Of a stretch of 64,000 nt of DNA, positions 22,346-34,664 are shown piece after piece. Position 1 is the first letter of the stretch. Every line of letters begins with the position of its first letter. Below the pieces are notes generated by a model. It worked only from the letters and a program-made list of their open reading frames with translations. It was not told the origin of the DNA and did no database searches. The stretch comes from Stomorhina lunata (lineage: Eukaryota; Arthropoda; Insecta; Diptera; Rhiniidae), in NCBI GenBank assembly GCA_933228675.1, contig OW121744.1, positions 22,854,036-22,918,035 of the forward strand, written 5' to 3'. Made by a program: the position numbers and the translations under genes.

Positions 22346-22660
22346 TTAAAAAATGGAGTAGAAAACATTTTCTTTTTTAAACATTAGAACTACACATTGA
22401 AAAAAAACCTGTTTTGGTTAATAGTATAAAAAACTGCAACTCTGCCGACTAATTTTTTGTTCTGTCCTCTTTGAGCCGACCCGTGCAAAAGAGACCAGAA
22501 GTCATGCCAAAAAACGCAAAACAAGTTTTGAAGCCAAATATCTCTGAAACTGTAAGTGATGCAGTTAATATGTTTTTCTGAGAAGTTTTCAAAAATGTAA
22601 AAATCTTGATAGGACCAAATTGGCAAAAGTTATATGGACCCAACTTTGGTCCACGCATCT
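22346..22660 (-). repeat. Copy 2 of the satellite-flanking '5' module' (inverted, longer)
   Basis: Read on the minus strand, GGGTCGGCTCAAAGAGGACA, CGGCAGAGTTGCAG and GAAAATGTTTTCTACTCCAT precede the satellite exactly as at 2070-2205. Farther out it holds ATGCGTGGACCAAAGTTGGG and related sequence. Two overlapping short frames (22,390-22,626 and 22,449-22,658, the second ATG-initiated with 69 codons) have no recognisable domain. I treat them as chance frames inside a repeat. Confidence 0.65.
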
Positions 22661-25600
22661 ATCGTCCATTTCAAATGCTCTAGCTCCTCTTCTACCGATG
22701 TTTAAATGTCATCAAAAGCTTTTAATTTCAACTTAAAGCGCCTTTACTTTACTTTTTTTATTTTCTCAATTTTTTATGAGCCAGAAAAATTTGATTATCA
22801 AATAATCGTCTTGGATAATTTCTAACATTTTTTTGTGTCTTTTAATAGACACAGAAAAACAAACAACAAAATTAAATCAATATTTTAATTCTTGTCTTAA
22901 ATGATTTTGTACACTTAATAAAATAATTATCTGCGCGTTAAATCTTTAAATAATTTCTGCTAACATGAGTCTTTAAAAGACAAATGCTTTAAACGCCATT
23001 TTTACTATGTCCTTTTTATATCTACTTGGTAAGAGAAGTTTTAGTATAGAAAAAAAATAAGGTCTTCTTTATTACAGCGATAAAATGCTATAAAAATATT
23101 TTCACAGTTACTTAGTAGAAGCTTAAAGCTGTGTGTGATATGATGTAAAACATGATTTTGCATTAATTAAGGCAAAGAAGCAAATCAGCGCAAATGTCAA
23201 CATTTTTACTGTTAAAGAACATTAGGGTTTTCTTTTTTGAAAATTTAACATACAATGGAATTAAAAATGATTCACAGTGAGACCTGTTGTTTATATTAAG
23301 TGAACTGTTGAAGAGCTTAAAGCTTTTAGAAAGGAAGAAATTTGTTAAAACAAATTTTATATTTAAAGAGCAAGCTTTCTTTAAGCTTTCTTTGAACTTC
23401 ATAGAACCCATTAAATAAATAGAGGAGCCCATGAAATAAATAATAAAAAATAAATTAAATTTTTTAATTATTCAGGCTATTACATTTTTTGGAAAATTAC
23501 ATTTAAATTGTTATCTCCTAATTCATAAACTAGAAATAAAGTTATGAAAAGCTTAAAATTGAAAATTTCCATATAAAAATTCCTACAAAAAGCCTTTGAT
23601 AATTTTAGTTATTTTTTGTTTTTGAGTAAAACGCTTATGAAGTAGGCGGTTTATCTTTCGATTTATTCAGAAGTGCGTAAAGAAGAACATGTCGTACGAA
23701 GAGATAAAAAGCTTTAAGCTTTCACAAGGTTAATTGTTAAAAAAATAAAAGTTTATCATGAAAACTGACGTTTTCGTTGGAACACAGTTAATAAAACTAC
23801 ATAATCTGAGGAGAGCTCTTGGGATCATAAACGAATTTAACCAAAAAGTTCTCGTTACAGCTTTTATATCATTTGTACTAAAATTCATTTTAGAGTTTTT
23901 AGAAAAAGATAATTTTAAATTTAAATGATTAATCTTTCAATTTATTTGCTTTTTTTATTTGCTTAAAGCTTTTTAATAAGAACATGGTATACAAAGAGAT
24001 AAAAAGCTTTAAGCTTTGACAAAGAAACGAAATGTTTATTATATTAAAATTACTTAAAGCTTGCTTAAAAATTAATTTTGAAAATGATGAAACGCTGTAA
24101 AATAATACAGATTAGTTTTAATAGAGCTTTTGGTGTCATAAATTCATATTAAGTTTTCAAACTTAAAGCTTTTAGAAAAGCAAATTTAAACAAAATGTTC
24201 TCGTTACAGCTTATATACCATTAGTTCTAAAATTGCATAGAAAACTTGTAATACAAAGCTTTAAGTTATTAGATAAAATATACTAAAAGCTACATATTAG
24301 TAAAAAACTTGATAAGCTTGTTTTTCTCCATCACGAGAAATAAAGAAGAGGGCTTCAAGACATATTAGAAGGATATAGAAAAGAAATAAAAGAAAAGCTT
24401 TATACTATTAATCCTAAAAAGATGGCGCTGTAACACAAATGAGAGAATACAATATTGTGATGTTCTTAAAAAAGTGAGTGGAAAGCTTAAAGCTTTTAGA
24501 AAATTAACCTCTGTGTATAATAGTAATTTATAGAAAAATTTAGAGCTTTAAAGAAAATCTAAAACACTTTGGCATAGAAAGAGAATTTTGAACCTTTCGA
24601 CAAGTTGTTCTACAAAAACTTAATTCATTGTCTTGCAGAAAATCTTAAGCTTATAGTTAATACATCTCAAAATGTCTTTTTAAAACAATTTTTAATTGAA
24701 ATATTAACTGAAATGCCATTGAAAACTATGAAGTTTATGGAATTTTTTATATAAAAAAGCTTTAGAAAAGCTTAAAGCTTTCTGTACGTAAACTAAAAAA
24801 CAGCTTTTTGTAGTTATATTATTACTAGAAAGCTTAAATCAAATTGTTTTATTAATAAAAGCTATTCAAAAGCTTTACAAAAGCTATACAGAGTTAATAA
24901 AAAGTATTTTGTTAAATTAATCCAGAACTTTTTAAAAATTTGTTCTACAAATTCTCAATAAAACTTTTTTCTATCATTACGAAAAATAAAAAAGAGCTTT
25001 AAGTCATCTTAGAAAAAGAAAGAAAAAAAAAGCTTTATAATACAATATTAATAATAAAAAGCTTAAAGCTTTTAGAAAAATTTTCTTATAAGTTTAATGT
25101 TTTATTTTAAGAAAAGTTTAATTTAATGAAAAGTTTTGAACTTGTTGGCAATTTATTCTGCAAAATCCTAATTTAGGGCAGTTTTGTAACAGAAAAGCTT
25201 AAAGAATAATCCCCTAATTGATAAACGAAAAATACTGATATTGAAAGCTTATGATTCAAATTTAATTGAAATTTGTCATGCTAATTAAAATTTGAACGAA
25301 AATTATAAGGTTTATAAAATGAATGATATAAATATAAATGATTAAAGCTATAGAAAAGCCTTAAGCTTCCAGAAACTAGAGCTAAAAGAGCTTTGTCGAA
25401 AGTTCACACTAACTAATATGAAAATTAGAGTCATTAACAGCTTCAGAAATAAACAAGCTTTTTGTTAAAACTGTTATAATCAATTACTGTATTACTTTAC
25501 AGTGAACCCAAAGCTTAAAGCTTTTTAAATTACTGCAAAAGTATAAATTAAATCATTCATTCTGATAGCAAAAAATTAGTAAAACTCGCTTAAGTGAAAT

Positions 25601-25880
25601 ATTTTGCTCTAACTTGCAATATATAAATTTTTTTGGTTTTGGTTTTTCATATTTTTCCCTCCTGAAACTGTGTCAAAGAAAATGTTTGATAAATGATAAA
25701 TTGCAGCCTGGAAAATTTATGAGAATGTACATATGAGGAAAAAACCTAAGCTGTCAGGAGTTTTAATAAATATATATACATTTTTTTGAAGTCATATAAT
25801 ATTTTCAAAGGATTTTTTCTGCGAAATTAGGTATTCGACATAAACTTGATATTATTGCACTGGGCTCCAAAATATTTTTA
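22661..25880. other. Non-coding region dense in AAGCTT / GCTTAAAGC palindromes
   Basis: No supported gene; the 89-codon minus-strand frame at 23,163-23,432 is unremarkable. From about 23,110 to 25,530 the motif AAAGCTTAAAGCTTTT or its variant AAAAAGCTTTAAGCTTT recurs roughly fifteen to twenty times at irregular spacing. Examples are near 23,312, 23,708, 24,005, 24,160, 24,482, 24,770, 25,060 and 25,512. It is far above expectation for this base composition, yet not tandem. Confidence 0.5.
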
Positions 25881-27512
25881 TATTTCTAACGAAAATTTTT
25901 CTAAAGAAAAATATTTCTAACGAAAATTTTTCTAAAGAAAAATATTTCTAACGAAAATTTTTCTAAAGAAAAATATTTCTAAAGAAAATTTTTCTAAAGA
26001 AAAATATTTCTAACGAAAATTTTTCTAAAGAAAAATATTTTTAACGAAAATTTTTCTAAAGAAAAATATTTCTAACGAAAATTTTTCTAAAGAAAAATAT
26101 TTCTAACGAAAATTTTTCTAAAGAAAAATATTTCTAACGAAAATTTTTCTAAAGAAAAATATTTCTAACGAAAATTTTTCTAAAGAAAAACATTTCTAAC
26201 GAAAATTTTTCTAAAGAAAAATATTTCTAACGAAAATTTTTCTATAGAAAAATATTTCTAACGAAAATTTTTCTAAAGAAAAATATTTCTAACGAAAATT
26301 TTTCTGAAGAAAAATATTTCTAACGAAAATTTTTCTAAAGAAAAATATTTCTAACGAAAATTTTTCTAAAGAAAAACATTTCTAACGAAAATTTTTCTAA
26401 AGAAAAATATTTTTAAAGAAAATTTTTCTAAAGAAAAATATTTTTAAAGAAAATTTTTCTAAAGAAAAATATTTTTAAAGAAAATTTTTCTAAATAAAAA
26501 TATTTTTAAAGAAAATTTTTCTAAAGAAAATATTTTTAAAGAAAATTTTTCTAAAGAAAAATATTTCTAACTAAAATTTTTCTAAAGAAAAATATTTCTA
26601 ACGAAAATTTTTCTAAAGAAAAATATTTCTAACGAAAATTTTTCTAAAGAAAAATATTTCTAACGAAATTTTTTCTAAAGAAAAATATATAGAAAAACAT
26701 TTCTTTTAAAAATTTTACTATAGAAAAATATTTCTTTTGAAAATTTGTCTATAGAAAAATATTTCTTTCGAAAATTTTTCGATAGAAAAATATTTCTTTT
26801 GAAAATTTTTCTATATAGAAAAATATTTTTCTAAAGAAAAATATTTCTAAAGAAAATTTTTCTAAAGAAAAATATTTCTAAAGAAAAATATATAGAAAAA
26901 CATTTCTTTCAAAAATTTTTCTATAGAAAAATATTTCTTTTGAAAATTTTTCTATAGAAAAATATTTCTTTTGAACATTTTTTTTTTAGAAGAGTATTTG
27001 TTTCGAAAATTTGTCTATATAGAAAAATATTTCTTTTGAAATTTTTTCTATAGAAAAATATTTCTTTTGAAAATTTTGCTCTAGAAAAATATTTCTATTG
27101 AACATTTTTCGCAAGAAAAATATTTCTTTTGAAAATTTCTTTATATAAAAAAATATTTGCTTTGAAAATTTTTATTTTGAAAATTTTTCTATAGAAACAT
27201 ATTTTTTTTTGACAATTTTTCTATAGAAAAATATTTCTGTTGAAAGTTTTTCTATTTAAAATTTTTCTCTAAAAAAGATATTTCTTTTCAAAATTTTTCT
27301 ATATAAAAATATTTCTTTTGAAAAATTTTTTATAGAAAAATATTCCTTTTAAAAATTTTTCTATAGAAAAATATTTCTTTTGAAAATTTTTCTATAGAAA
27401 AATATTTCTAGCAAAAATTTTTCTATTGAAAAATATTTCTGTAGAAAATTTTTCAATAGAAAAATATTTCTATCGAAAATTTTTCAATAGAAAAATATTT
27501 CTATCGAAAATG
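25881..27512. repeat. 31-bp satellite, CTAACGAAAAT / CTAAAGAAAAATAT variant
   Basis: The left half is very regular: TTTCTAACGAAAATTTTTC alternating with TAAAGAAAAATA, 31 bp. CTATAG is changed to CTAAAG in nearly every unit, so the palindromic core has been lost and the changed form homogenised. The right part (from about 26,690) returns to CTATAG with TTTCTTTTGAAAAT partners and is more diverged. Confidence 0.93.
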
Positions 27513-27514
27513 CT

Positions 27515-27650
27515 TTGTTGATGTTTAATTTTCACTTAAATGTTCTTGGTGCTCATTTTCACGAGTTTATTGAATTAGCGTGATATTTACGAAAATACAA
27601 AAGGTCTTCGGCTCCTGGTAGCATATGCTGACTATCTTAGTTTCAGACTA
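27515..27650 (+). repeat. Copy 2 of the satellite-flanking '3' module'
   Basis: Contains CTCATTTTCACGAGTTTATT, GCGTGATATTTACGAAAATA and GGTCTTCGGCTCCTGGTAGC immediately after the satellite block. It shares order and spacing with 60,035-60,150 and with the inverted copy at 16,915-17,050. Confidence 0.75.
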
Positions 27651-28892
27651 TTGATTATGTTGTTCACTTATTACTTGAAGTAATTTATATAGTTTTATAT
27701 AAAAGTTTTGTAAAAAGCTTTAATTTGACCGCTTAAAATTTGAAGCGTCGTGAATATGGAAATTATTAAAACTTTTCTTTTTGTACATTTTGTACTTCTG
27801 TAGCACTGTGTTACGTGTTTTGATGTTTTATGACATGGTCAAGTTTAATTCATCAATCAATGGGATTGATCATGTATCAGATGTCAATCATAAAAATTTT
27901 ACGCTGTTGCGGTTGACTTTGCCTGAATGAAGTCAGTTTTTGTAAGGTATGTATGTACTTTATATATATGTATATCAATACATATTTTTTTTCTCAGAAT
28001 TTATAAAACTAATCCCTCAAAAAGGATAACTTCTATATACTTTTACAATGACATTATTTTTAATTAAAAATGTTAAGTTTTTTTCCGTTTACTTTTAAAT
28101 TGATGAGAAAAAAGTAACAGAAAATTATGCACAAATACAAAAGTTAAAAGTTTGCTTTGAAATTAAAAATATTGAAACTTATAATATCACCTGAGCAAAT
28201 TCGAATAGGAAATTATACAAGTTTTAAAGATAGACATAAATTGTGATAGACCTTGTTTACTTGTACTATTTTTGGATTGTAGAAATCACTATTTAATATT
28301 CAAAATTACACGTTTTGTAGCTGAAATTGTAAAATATTTCCTACCAAATATAAAGGGTATTCACAAGATCTCTTATCTAGGCTATTGCCATAATTTGAAA
28401 CTGCTTTAAAAACAACATTTTTATTTTGAAATTTAGAATTTGAAAACATTCAGACTTATAACCATATGACTGAATACGATACCTTGTGAATACCCTATTT
28501 TGAAATGTTTATTTTATTTTGATAAGCTTCAAAAAGTTTCAATTTGTTTATTTTAATTACCCCTTTTTATAAATAAAATAATTTTAAAATATTTATATCA
28601 CCCCCGCGTTATTTTATCGTTATTGAGTATTAAAATATCATTAAAAGGGTGTTTTAAATCACATGCTATTTAAAATAATTCCACAATTTAAATGATTTTT
28701 GGCTATTTTATTGGCAATTTTATTACCATCGTATAACGAAGCAAAAGTAATCAAAATTATGCCATAGAATTGCAATAAAATTAACTCAAAACCACATTGT
28801 TACACGAAAAATGAGTAGGGATTCCACTAAATGTAAATAAAAAAAAAAATTGGGGTAAATTAAGATTGTCATTCCTTATGTAATATAATAGA
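27651..28892. other. Non-coding AT-rich spacer
   Basis: No coding frame and no repeat relative found in the window. Two similar phrases (GGGTATTCACAAGATCTC near 28,357 and its near-inverse ACCTTGTGAATACCCTA near 28,480) form an imperfect inverted repeat of about 20 bases around a 110-base spacer, possibly a small MITE. Confidence 0.4.
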
Positions 28893-31800
28893 CAAATATT
28901 TCTAACGAAAATTTTTCTATAGAAAAATAATTCTAACGCAAATTTTTCCATAGAAAAATAATTCTAACGAAAATTTTTCCATAGAAAAATAATTCCAACG
29001 AAAATTTTTCCATAGAAAAATAATTCTAACGAAAATTTTTCTATAGAAAAATAATTCTAACTAAAATTTTTCTAAAGAAAAATAATTCTAACGAAAATTT
29101 TTCCATAGAAAAATAATTCTAACGAAAATTTTTCCATAGAAAAATAGTTCTAACGAAAATTTTTCCATAGAAAAATAATTTCAACGAAAATTTTTCCATA
29201 GAAAAATAATTCTAACGAAAATTTTTCTATAGAAAAATAATTCTAATGAAAATTTTTCCATAGAAAAATAAATCTAACGAAAATTTTTCCATAGAAAAAT
29301 AATTCTAACGAAAATTTTTCCATAGAAAAATAATTCTAACTAAAATTTTTCTAAAGAAAAATAATTCTAACGAAAATTTTTCTATAGAAAAATAATTCTA
29401 ACGCAAATTTTTCCATAGAAAAATAATTCTAACAAAAATTTTTCCATAGAAAAATAATTCTAACTAAAATTTTTCTAAAGAAAAATAATTCTAACGAAAA
29501 TTTTTCCATAGAAAAATAATTCTAACGAAAATTTTTCCATAGAAAAATAGTTCTAACGAAAATTTTTCCATAGAAAAATAATTTCAACGAAAATTTTTCC
29601 ATAGAAAAATAATTCTAACGAAAATTTTTCTATAGAAAAATAATTCTAATGAAAATATTTCTAACGAAAATTTTTCTATAGAAAAATATTTCTAACGAAA
29701 ATTTTTCTATAGAAAAATATTTCTAACGAAAATTTTTCTATAGAAAAATATTTCTAACGAAAATTTTTCTATAGAAAAATATTTCTAACGAAAATTTTTC
29801 TATAGAAAAATATTTCTAACGAAAATTTTTCTATAGAAAAATATTTCTAACGAAAATTTTTCTGTAGAAAAATAATTCTAACGAAAATTTTTCTATAGAA
29901 AAATAATCCTAACGAAAATTTTTCTATAGAAAAATAATTTTAACGAAAATTTTTCTATAGAAAAATAATTCTAACGAAAATTTTTCTATAGAAAAATAAT
30001 TCTAACGAAAATTTTTCTATAGAAAAATAATTCTAACGAAAATTTTCCTATAGAAAAATAAATCTAACGAAAATTTTTTTATAGAAAAATAATTCTAACG
30101 AAAATTTTTCTATAGAAAAATATTTCTATCAAAAATTTTTCTTTATAAAAATATTTCTATCGAAAATTTTTTTATAGAAAATATTTCTATTTAAATTTTT
30201 TCTTCAGAAAAATATTTCTCTAAAAAGTACTTTTATAGAATATTTTTCTCTTGAAAAGTATTTCTATTAAAAATTTTTCTCTAAAAAAATATTTCAATAA
30301 AAAATTATTTTCTAGAAAAATATTTCTATCGAAAATTTTTTTGTAAAAAAATATTTTTATCGAAAAGTTTTCTACAGAAAAATAATTTTGTTGAAAATTT
30401 TTCTCTGGAAACATATTTTTATTGAAATTTTTCTCTAGAAAAATTTTGCTACAGAAAAATATTAAAAAAAAATGTTTCTAAAGTAAAATATTTCTATCTA
30501 AATTTTTCTACAGAATAACATTTTTATTGAAATTTTTTTTCAAACATTTTTTTTCGTTAACATTTTTCTATTTTTATAAAAATTTTATTTCTAAAATTCT
30601 TCTATAGAACTTTTAATGAAAATTTTTCTTTTAAATTTTTGCGTAATTAATTGCTATATAGGAATTTGACATGAACATTTTTTTTTGAACATTTTATAGT
30701 AAAACTTTTTTTCGTCTATAAAAAATTGTAATCAAAGTTTTTCTTTTAAATTTTTATGGAATTAATTGTTATGTGAGAATTTAACATAGACATTTTTGAT
30801 GAATTTTTTTAAAATATTTCCTTTAAAAATTTCACATCGAAAATTTTTTGGATAACAATTTTACATAAAATTTTTCACCAAAAAAATTTTACTTCAAATC
30901 TTCGTTTATAAAAACTTTAAGAAAAAATTTTCTTTTAATTTTTTTTAATAGCAAATTTTCGATAACAAATTTTTCTATAAAAGGTTTTCGATAACAAATT
31001 TTTCGATAAAAAGTTTTTCTATATAAAATTTTTGATAAAAATATTTTTACAGAAAAATTTTAGATAGAGATTTCTAGAAAAATATGTTCTTTAGAAAAAT
31101 TTCCAAAAAAAATTTTTCTGTAGAAAATTTTCCATAAAAAATTTTTGATAAAAAATTTTTCTAAAGAAAATTTTTGATAAAAATTTTTGATAAAAAATTT
31201 TCAATAAAAAATTTTTGTATAAAAAATTTTCGATAAAAAATTTTTCTATAGAAAAATTTCGATAAAAAAAATTTTTCAAAGAAAATTTTTGATAAACAAT
31301 TTTTCTATAGAAATTTTTTGATAAAAATGTTTCAATGGAAAATTTTCGATAAAAAATTTTTCTATAAAAAATATTTGCTTTGAAAATTTTTTTAAAATAT
31401 TTTCTTTAAAAATGTTATATCAAAAATTTTTTGGATAAAAATTTTACATAAAAAATTTCTTTAAAAAAATTTGACATCAAAAATTTTTTTGGATAAAATT
31501 TTAGATAAAAATTTTTATCTAAAAAATTTTACTTAGAATCTCTTCTTTAAAAATTCTACATTTAAACTTTTTTGAAAATATTTTCTTTAACAATTTTACT
31601 ATACAAGTTTTACATCAAATTTGTCACATTTAAATTAAATTTACTTCTTCATAGGAAAAATTGTATATCTAGATTTTTTCTAACTATGAATATTTCTATC
31701 TTTTTGTCCCTTTTGAATGAAAATTTTACTTAAAAATTTCGTCTATAAAAATTTTAATATTTTCATTAAAAATTGTATATCAAAGTTTTTATTGTAAAAA

Positions 31801-32395
31801 TTTTACATAAAAAAAATTTTGGATAAAAATTTCACTACAAGATTTTCACTTAAAAAAAATTTCTTCTATAAAATTTTTTCTTAAAAAATTCAACTCAAAA
31901 TTTTCACTAAAAAAAAATTTCTTCTTTAAAATTTTTTTTTTTAATTTTACATAAATCGTTGTTATATGAGAATTTGACATAACAATTTTTGCTTTAAAAA
32001 TTTAACATAAAAATTTTACATTTAAAACTTAATTTTGTTTTTTTTTTAGAAAAATTTACATTGAAAAATGTTTCTACGAAATTTTTACTTAAGTTTTTTT
32101 TACAAAAATTTTTCTATAAAAGTTTTACATTAAATTTGTAACATTTTAATTTAATTGACTTTTTATAGAAAAATTTTAAATCAAGATTTTTGCTAATTAA
32201 AAAAATTTACCATCAAACTTTTTTCTATGGAAATTTAAATTTGAATTTGAAATTTTTTTGAATGAAAATTTTACGTCAAAATTTTTTATATGAAAATTTA
32301 AATTTTTTTCTTTGAAATTATTACATCAAAATTTTAATTTTAAATGAAAATTAGAATTTTTCTTTGAAAGTGTTATATCGTAGTTTTTGTTCTAT
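28893..32395. repeat. 31-bp satellite, AATAATTCTAACGAAAAT variant, decaying rightwards
   Basis: From 28,893 to about 30,130 the units are regular: TTTTTCTATAGAAAAATA (or CCATAG) alternating with ATTCTAACGAAAA. Variants repeat at an offset of exactly 403 bases (TAGTTC at 29,145 and 29,548; CTAACTAAAA at 29,059 and 29,462), that is thirteen 31-mers. From about 30,150 to 32,395 the order dissolves into diverged fragments. Frames at 30,220-30,414 and 31,091-31,279 are repeat translations. Confidence 0.9.
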
Positions 32396-32424
32396 TAAAA
32401 GTTTACATCAAAATAGGGTTATTA

Positions 32425-32690
32425 AAAAGGTAATTACACGTCACGACTTACGCCATCTGTTGTTATTTAGGCTTTTTGTTCTAAAGGCTTTTTTCTTTTA
32501 CATCGACTGCGTGTTAACGATTACGGGCTTACATGCCTATAGCAGATGCTATGGTAATGAATAATTTTAAAAGAACTTAATAATGATGAGACTGGGGTTC
32601 AAACCTAGAAAGAATTTTATTTGTTATGCTTAGTAATCGATGTGCTTAACCACTAAGTGACTTAGAAAGTGTGTATCCTGTAGTTAGCCT
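32425..32690 (-). mobile_element. tRNA-derived (SINE-like) repeat, copy 1
   Basis: Read on the minus strand, an A-box-like CTTAGTGGTTAAGCAC and a B-box-like GGTTTGAACCCC lie about 45 bases apart (32,588-32,670). They are followed by a tail holding AAAATTATTCATTACCATAG, CATCTGCTATAG, AACACGCAGTCGATG and ATAACAACAGATGGCG. The same tail, in the same order and again behind a tRNA-like head, occurs at 55,425-55,710. Neither head folds into an intact tRNA. This fits a tRNA-derived SINE, or a shared module of two larger elements. The short plus-strand frame 32,364-32,564 is chance. Confidence 0.55.
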
Positions 32691-32699
32691 TGAGTGACT

Positions 32700-33720
32700 C
32701 TATTTTCTTACTTGTATCTTTTGAAAAAGATCTTGTTGTGAGTTAATTGCAGAAATATCAATTAGGACACGTAAACAACCCAGATATATTGTGTTTGCTC
32801 TTAGATTTTGATTCCATTTTTTTCTGGACAATAGCTGGTTCTTTTGTTAGACTAATTAAAAGAGATAATTAACTACAAGGACTTAAGCAAGACAATAGGT
32901 AATAAGAAGGACTAAAATTCTTGAAATTCAGTTTTTTTTTGTTCCTAAAATAATCTTTTTTCTACTTTACCAACTCTAGGAAATTTAATGAGTTTGCAAT
33001 CAAGTGGTCACTTGGAATTGTTTGGAACTCAACAATTTTTTTTTTCATATTAAAGTTAACTTTAACAAAGAAAATAAAAGCCAGAAAATTTCCACATGAA
33101 TAAATAATAAATTCATGTTGATTTGTTTAAATAAAAAAAAAAAGATTTGTTCTTATTATTCTTTGGCTTTTCGTTCATGTTTTCTTTTTCTTTTACCAAA
33201 ACAATATAACTATATATATTTTTAATATTTATAATTTATGACTAAAGAATCTTCATTAAGATAATTTTTGCGTTATCATTTTCTGTCAGAAACAAATATT
33301 GGAACAAGGACAAAAAATTTAAAAAATAGAGGAACTTTAACATTGTTCGTGCTCAAATTTTTATCCAAAATTTTGTTATCACAAAAAATGACTAATTTTT
33401 AAATTAGAAAAAGATGAAAGAGGATTTTATCTTATTTTTTCTGCTTATTTAATTTAGTTCAAATAGAATAAGTTATAACGAGGGATAATTAAAATTTTTG
33501 TTGGGATACTTCTTTAAATTACCTTAAAATGGCTTGTGAAATATTAAAAATGACAAAGTGATATTTACCCTCTTGAGATAATGTTGCCATTTTTTATAAC
33601 TTAATCAAGTTATCCGCAATTTTGAAATTATTTACATTTTCTGAATACTCTAACCTCGCTTCCTTCCACTTCTCTTGTTCTAATACCAAAATGTTGTCCT
33701 GAAACAGAACCTTAGATCCT
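32700..33720. other. Non-coding AT-rich spacer
   Basis: No coding frame or repeat relative recognised. Confidence 0.4.
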
Positions 33721-33721
33721 A

Positions 33722-34660
33722 AAAAATTTTCTATTAAAAATTTTTCAATAGAAGAATAATTCTTTCGAAAATTTTTCTATAGAAAAAATTTTCTAACGAA
33801 AATTTTTCTATAGAAAAATTTTTCTAACGAAATTTTTTTTTCTAACTAAAATTTTTCTATAGAAAAATTTTTCTAACGAAAATTTTTCTATAGAAAAATT
33901 TTTCTAACGAAAATTTTTCTATAGAAAATTTTTCTATAGAAAAATTTTTCTAACGAAAATTTTTCTATATAAAAATTTTTTGTTGAAAATTTTTCTATAG
34001 AAAAATTTTCGATAAAAAATTTTTTTATCGAAAATTTTTCTATAGAAAAATTTTTCTATAGAAGAATTTTTTTATCGAAAATTTTTCTATATAAAATTTT
34101 TTTTATCGAAAATTTTTCTATAGAAAAATTTTTTTATCGAAAATTTTTCTATAGAAAAATTTTTTTATCGAAAATTTTTCTATAGAAAAATATTTCTAAC
34201 GAAAATTTTTCTATAGAAAAATATTCATATGGAAAATTTTTCTCTACAAAAAAAATTGCTATCGAAAATTTTTCTATAGAAACATTTTTTTATCGAAAAT
34301 TTTTCTATAGAAAAATTTTTTTATCGAAAATTTTTCTATAGAAAAATTTTTTTATCGAAAATTTTTCTATAGAAAAATTTTTTTATCGAAAATTTTTCTA
34401 TAGAAAAATTTTTTTATCGAAAATTTTTCTATAGAAAAATTTTTTTATCGAAAATTTTTCTATAGAAAAATTTTTTTATCGAAAATTTTTCTATAGAAAA
34501 ATATTTCTAACGAAAATTTTTCTATAGAAAAATATTCATATGGAAAATTTTTCTCTACAAAAAAAATTGCTATCAAAAATTTTTCTCTAGAAAAATATTT
34601 CTATCGAAAATTTTTCTCTAGAAAAATATTTCTATCGAAAATTTTTTTATAGAAACCTTA
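33722..34660. repeat. 31-bp satellite, TTTTTTTATCGAAAA variant, with a 311-bp higher-order unit
   Basis: TTTTTCTATAGAAAAA alternates with TTTTTTTATCGAAAA at 31 bp. A rare unit, ATTCATATGGAAAA followed by CTCTACAAAAAAAATTGC, occurs at about 34,226 and again 311 bases later at 34,537. The block thus contains two copies of a ten-unit composite. Confidence 0.92.
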
Positions 34661-34664
34661 TATC

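Noticed and set aside
22449..22658. ATG-initiated 69-codon frame on the minus strand in the longer 5' module
   Set aside because: A second overlapping frame is equally open, no family is visible, and the shorter module copy at 2.1 kb does not keep it.
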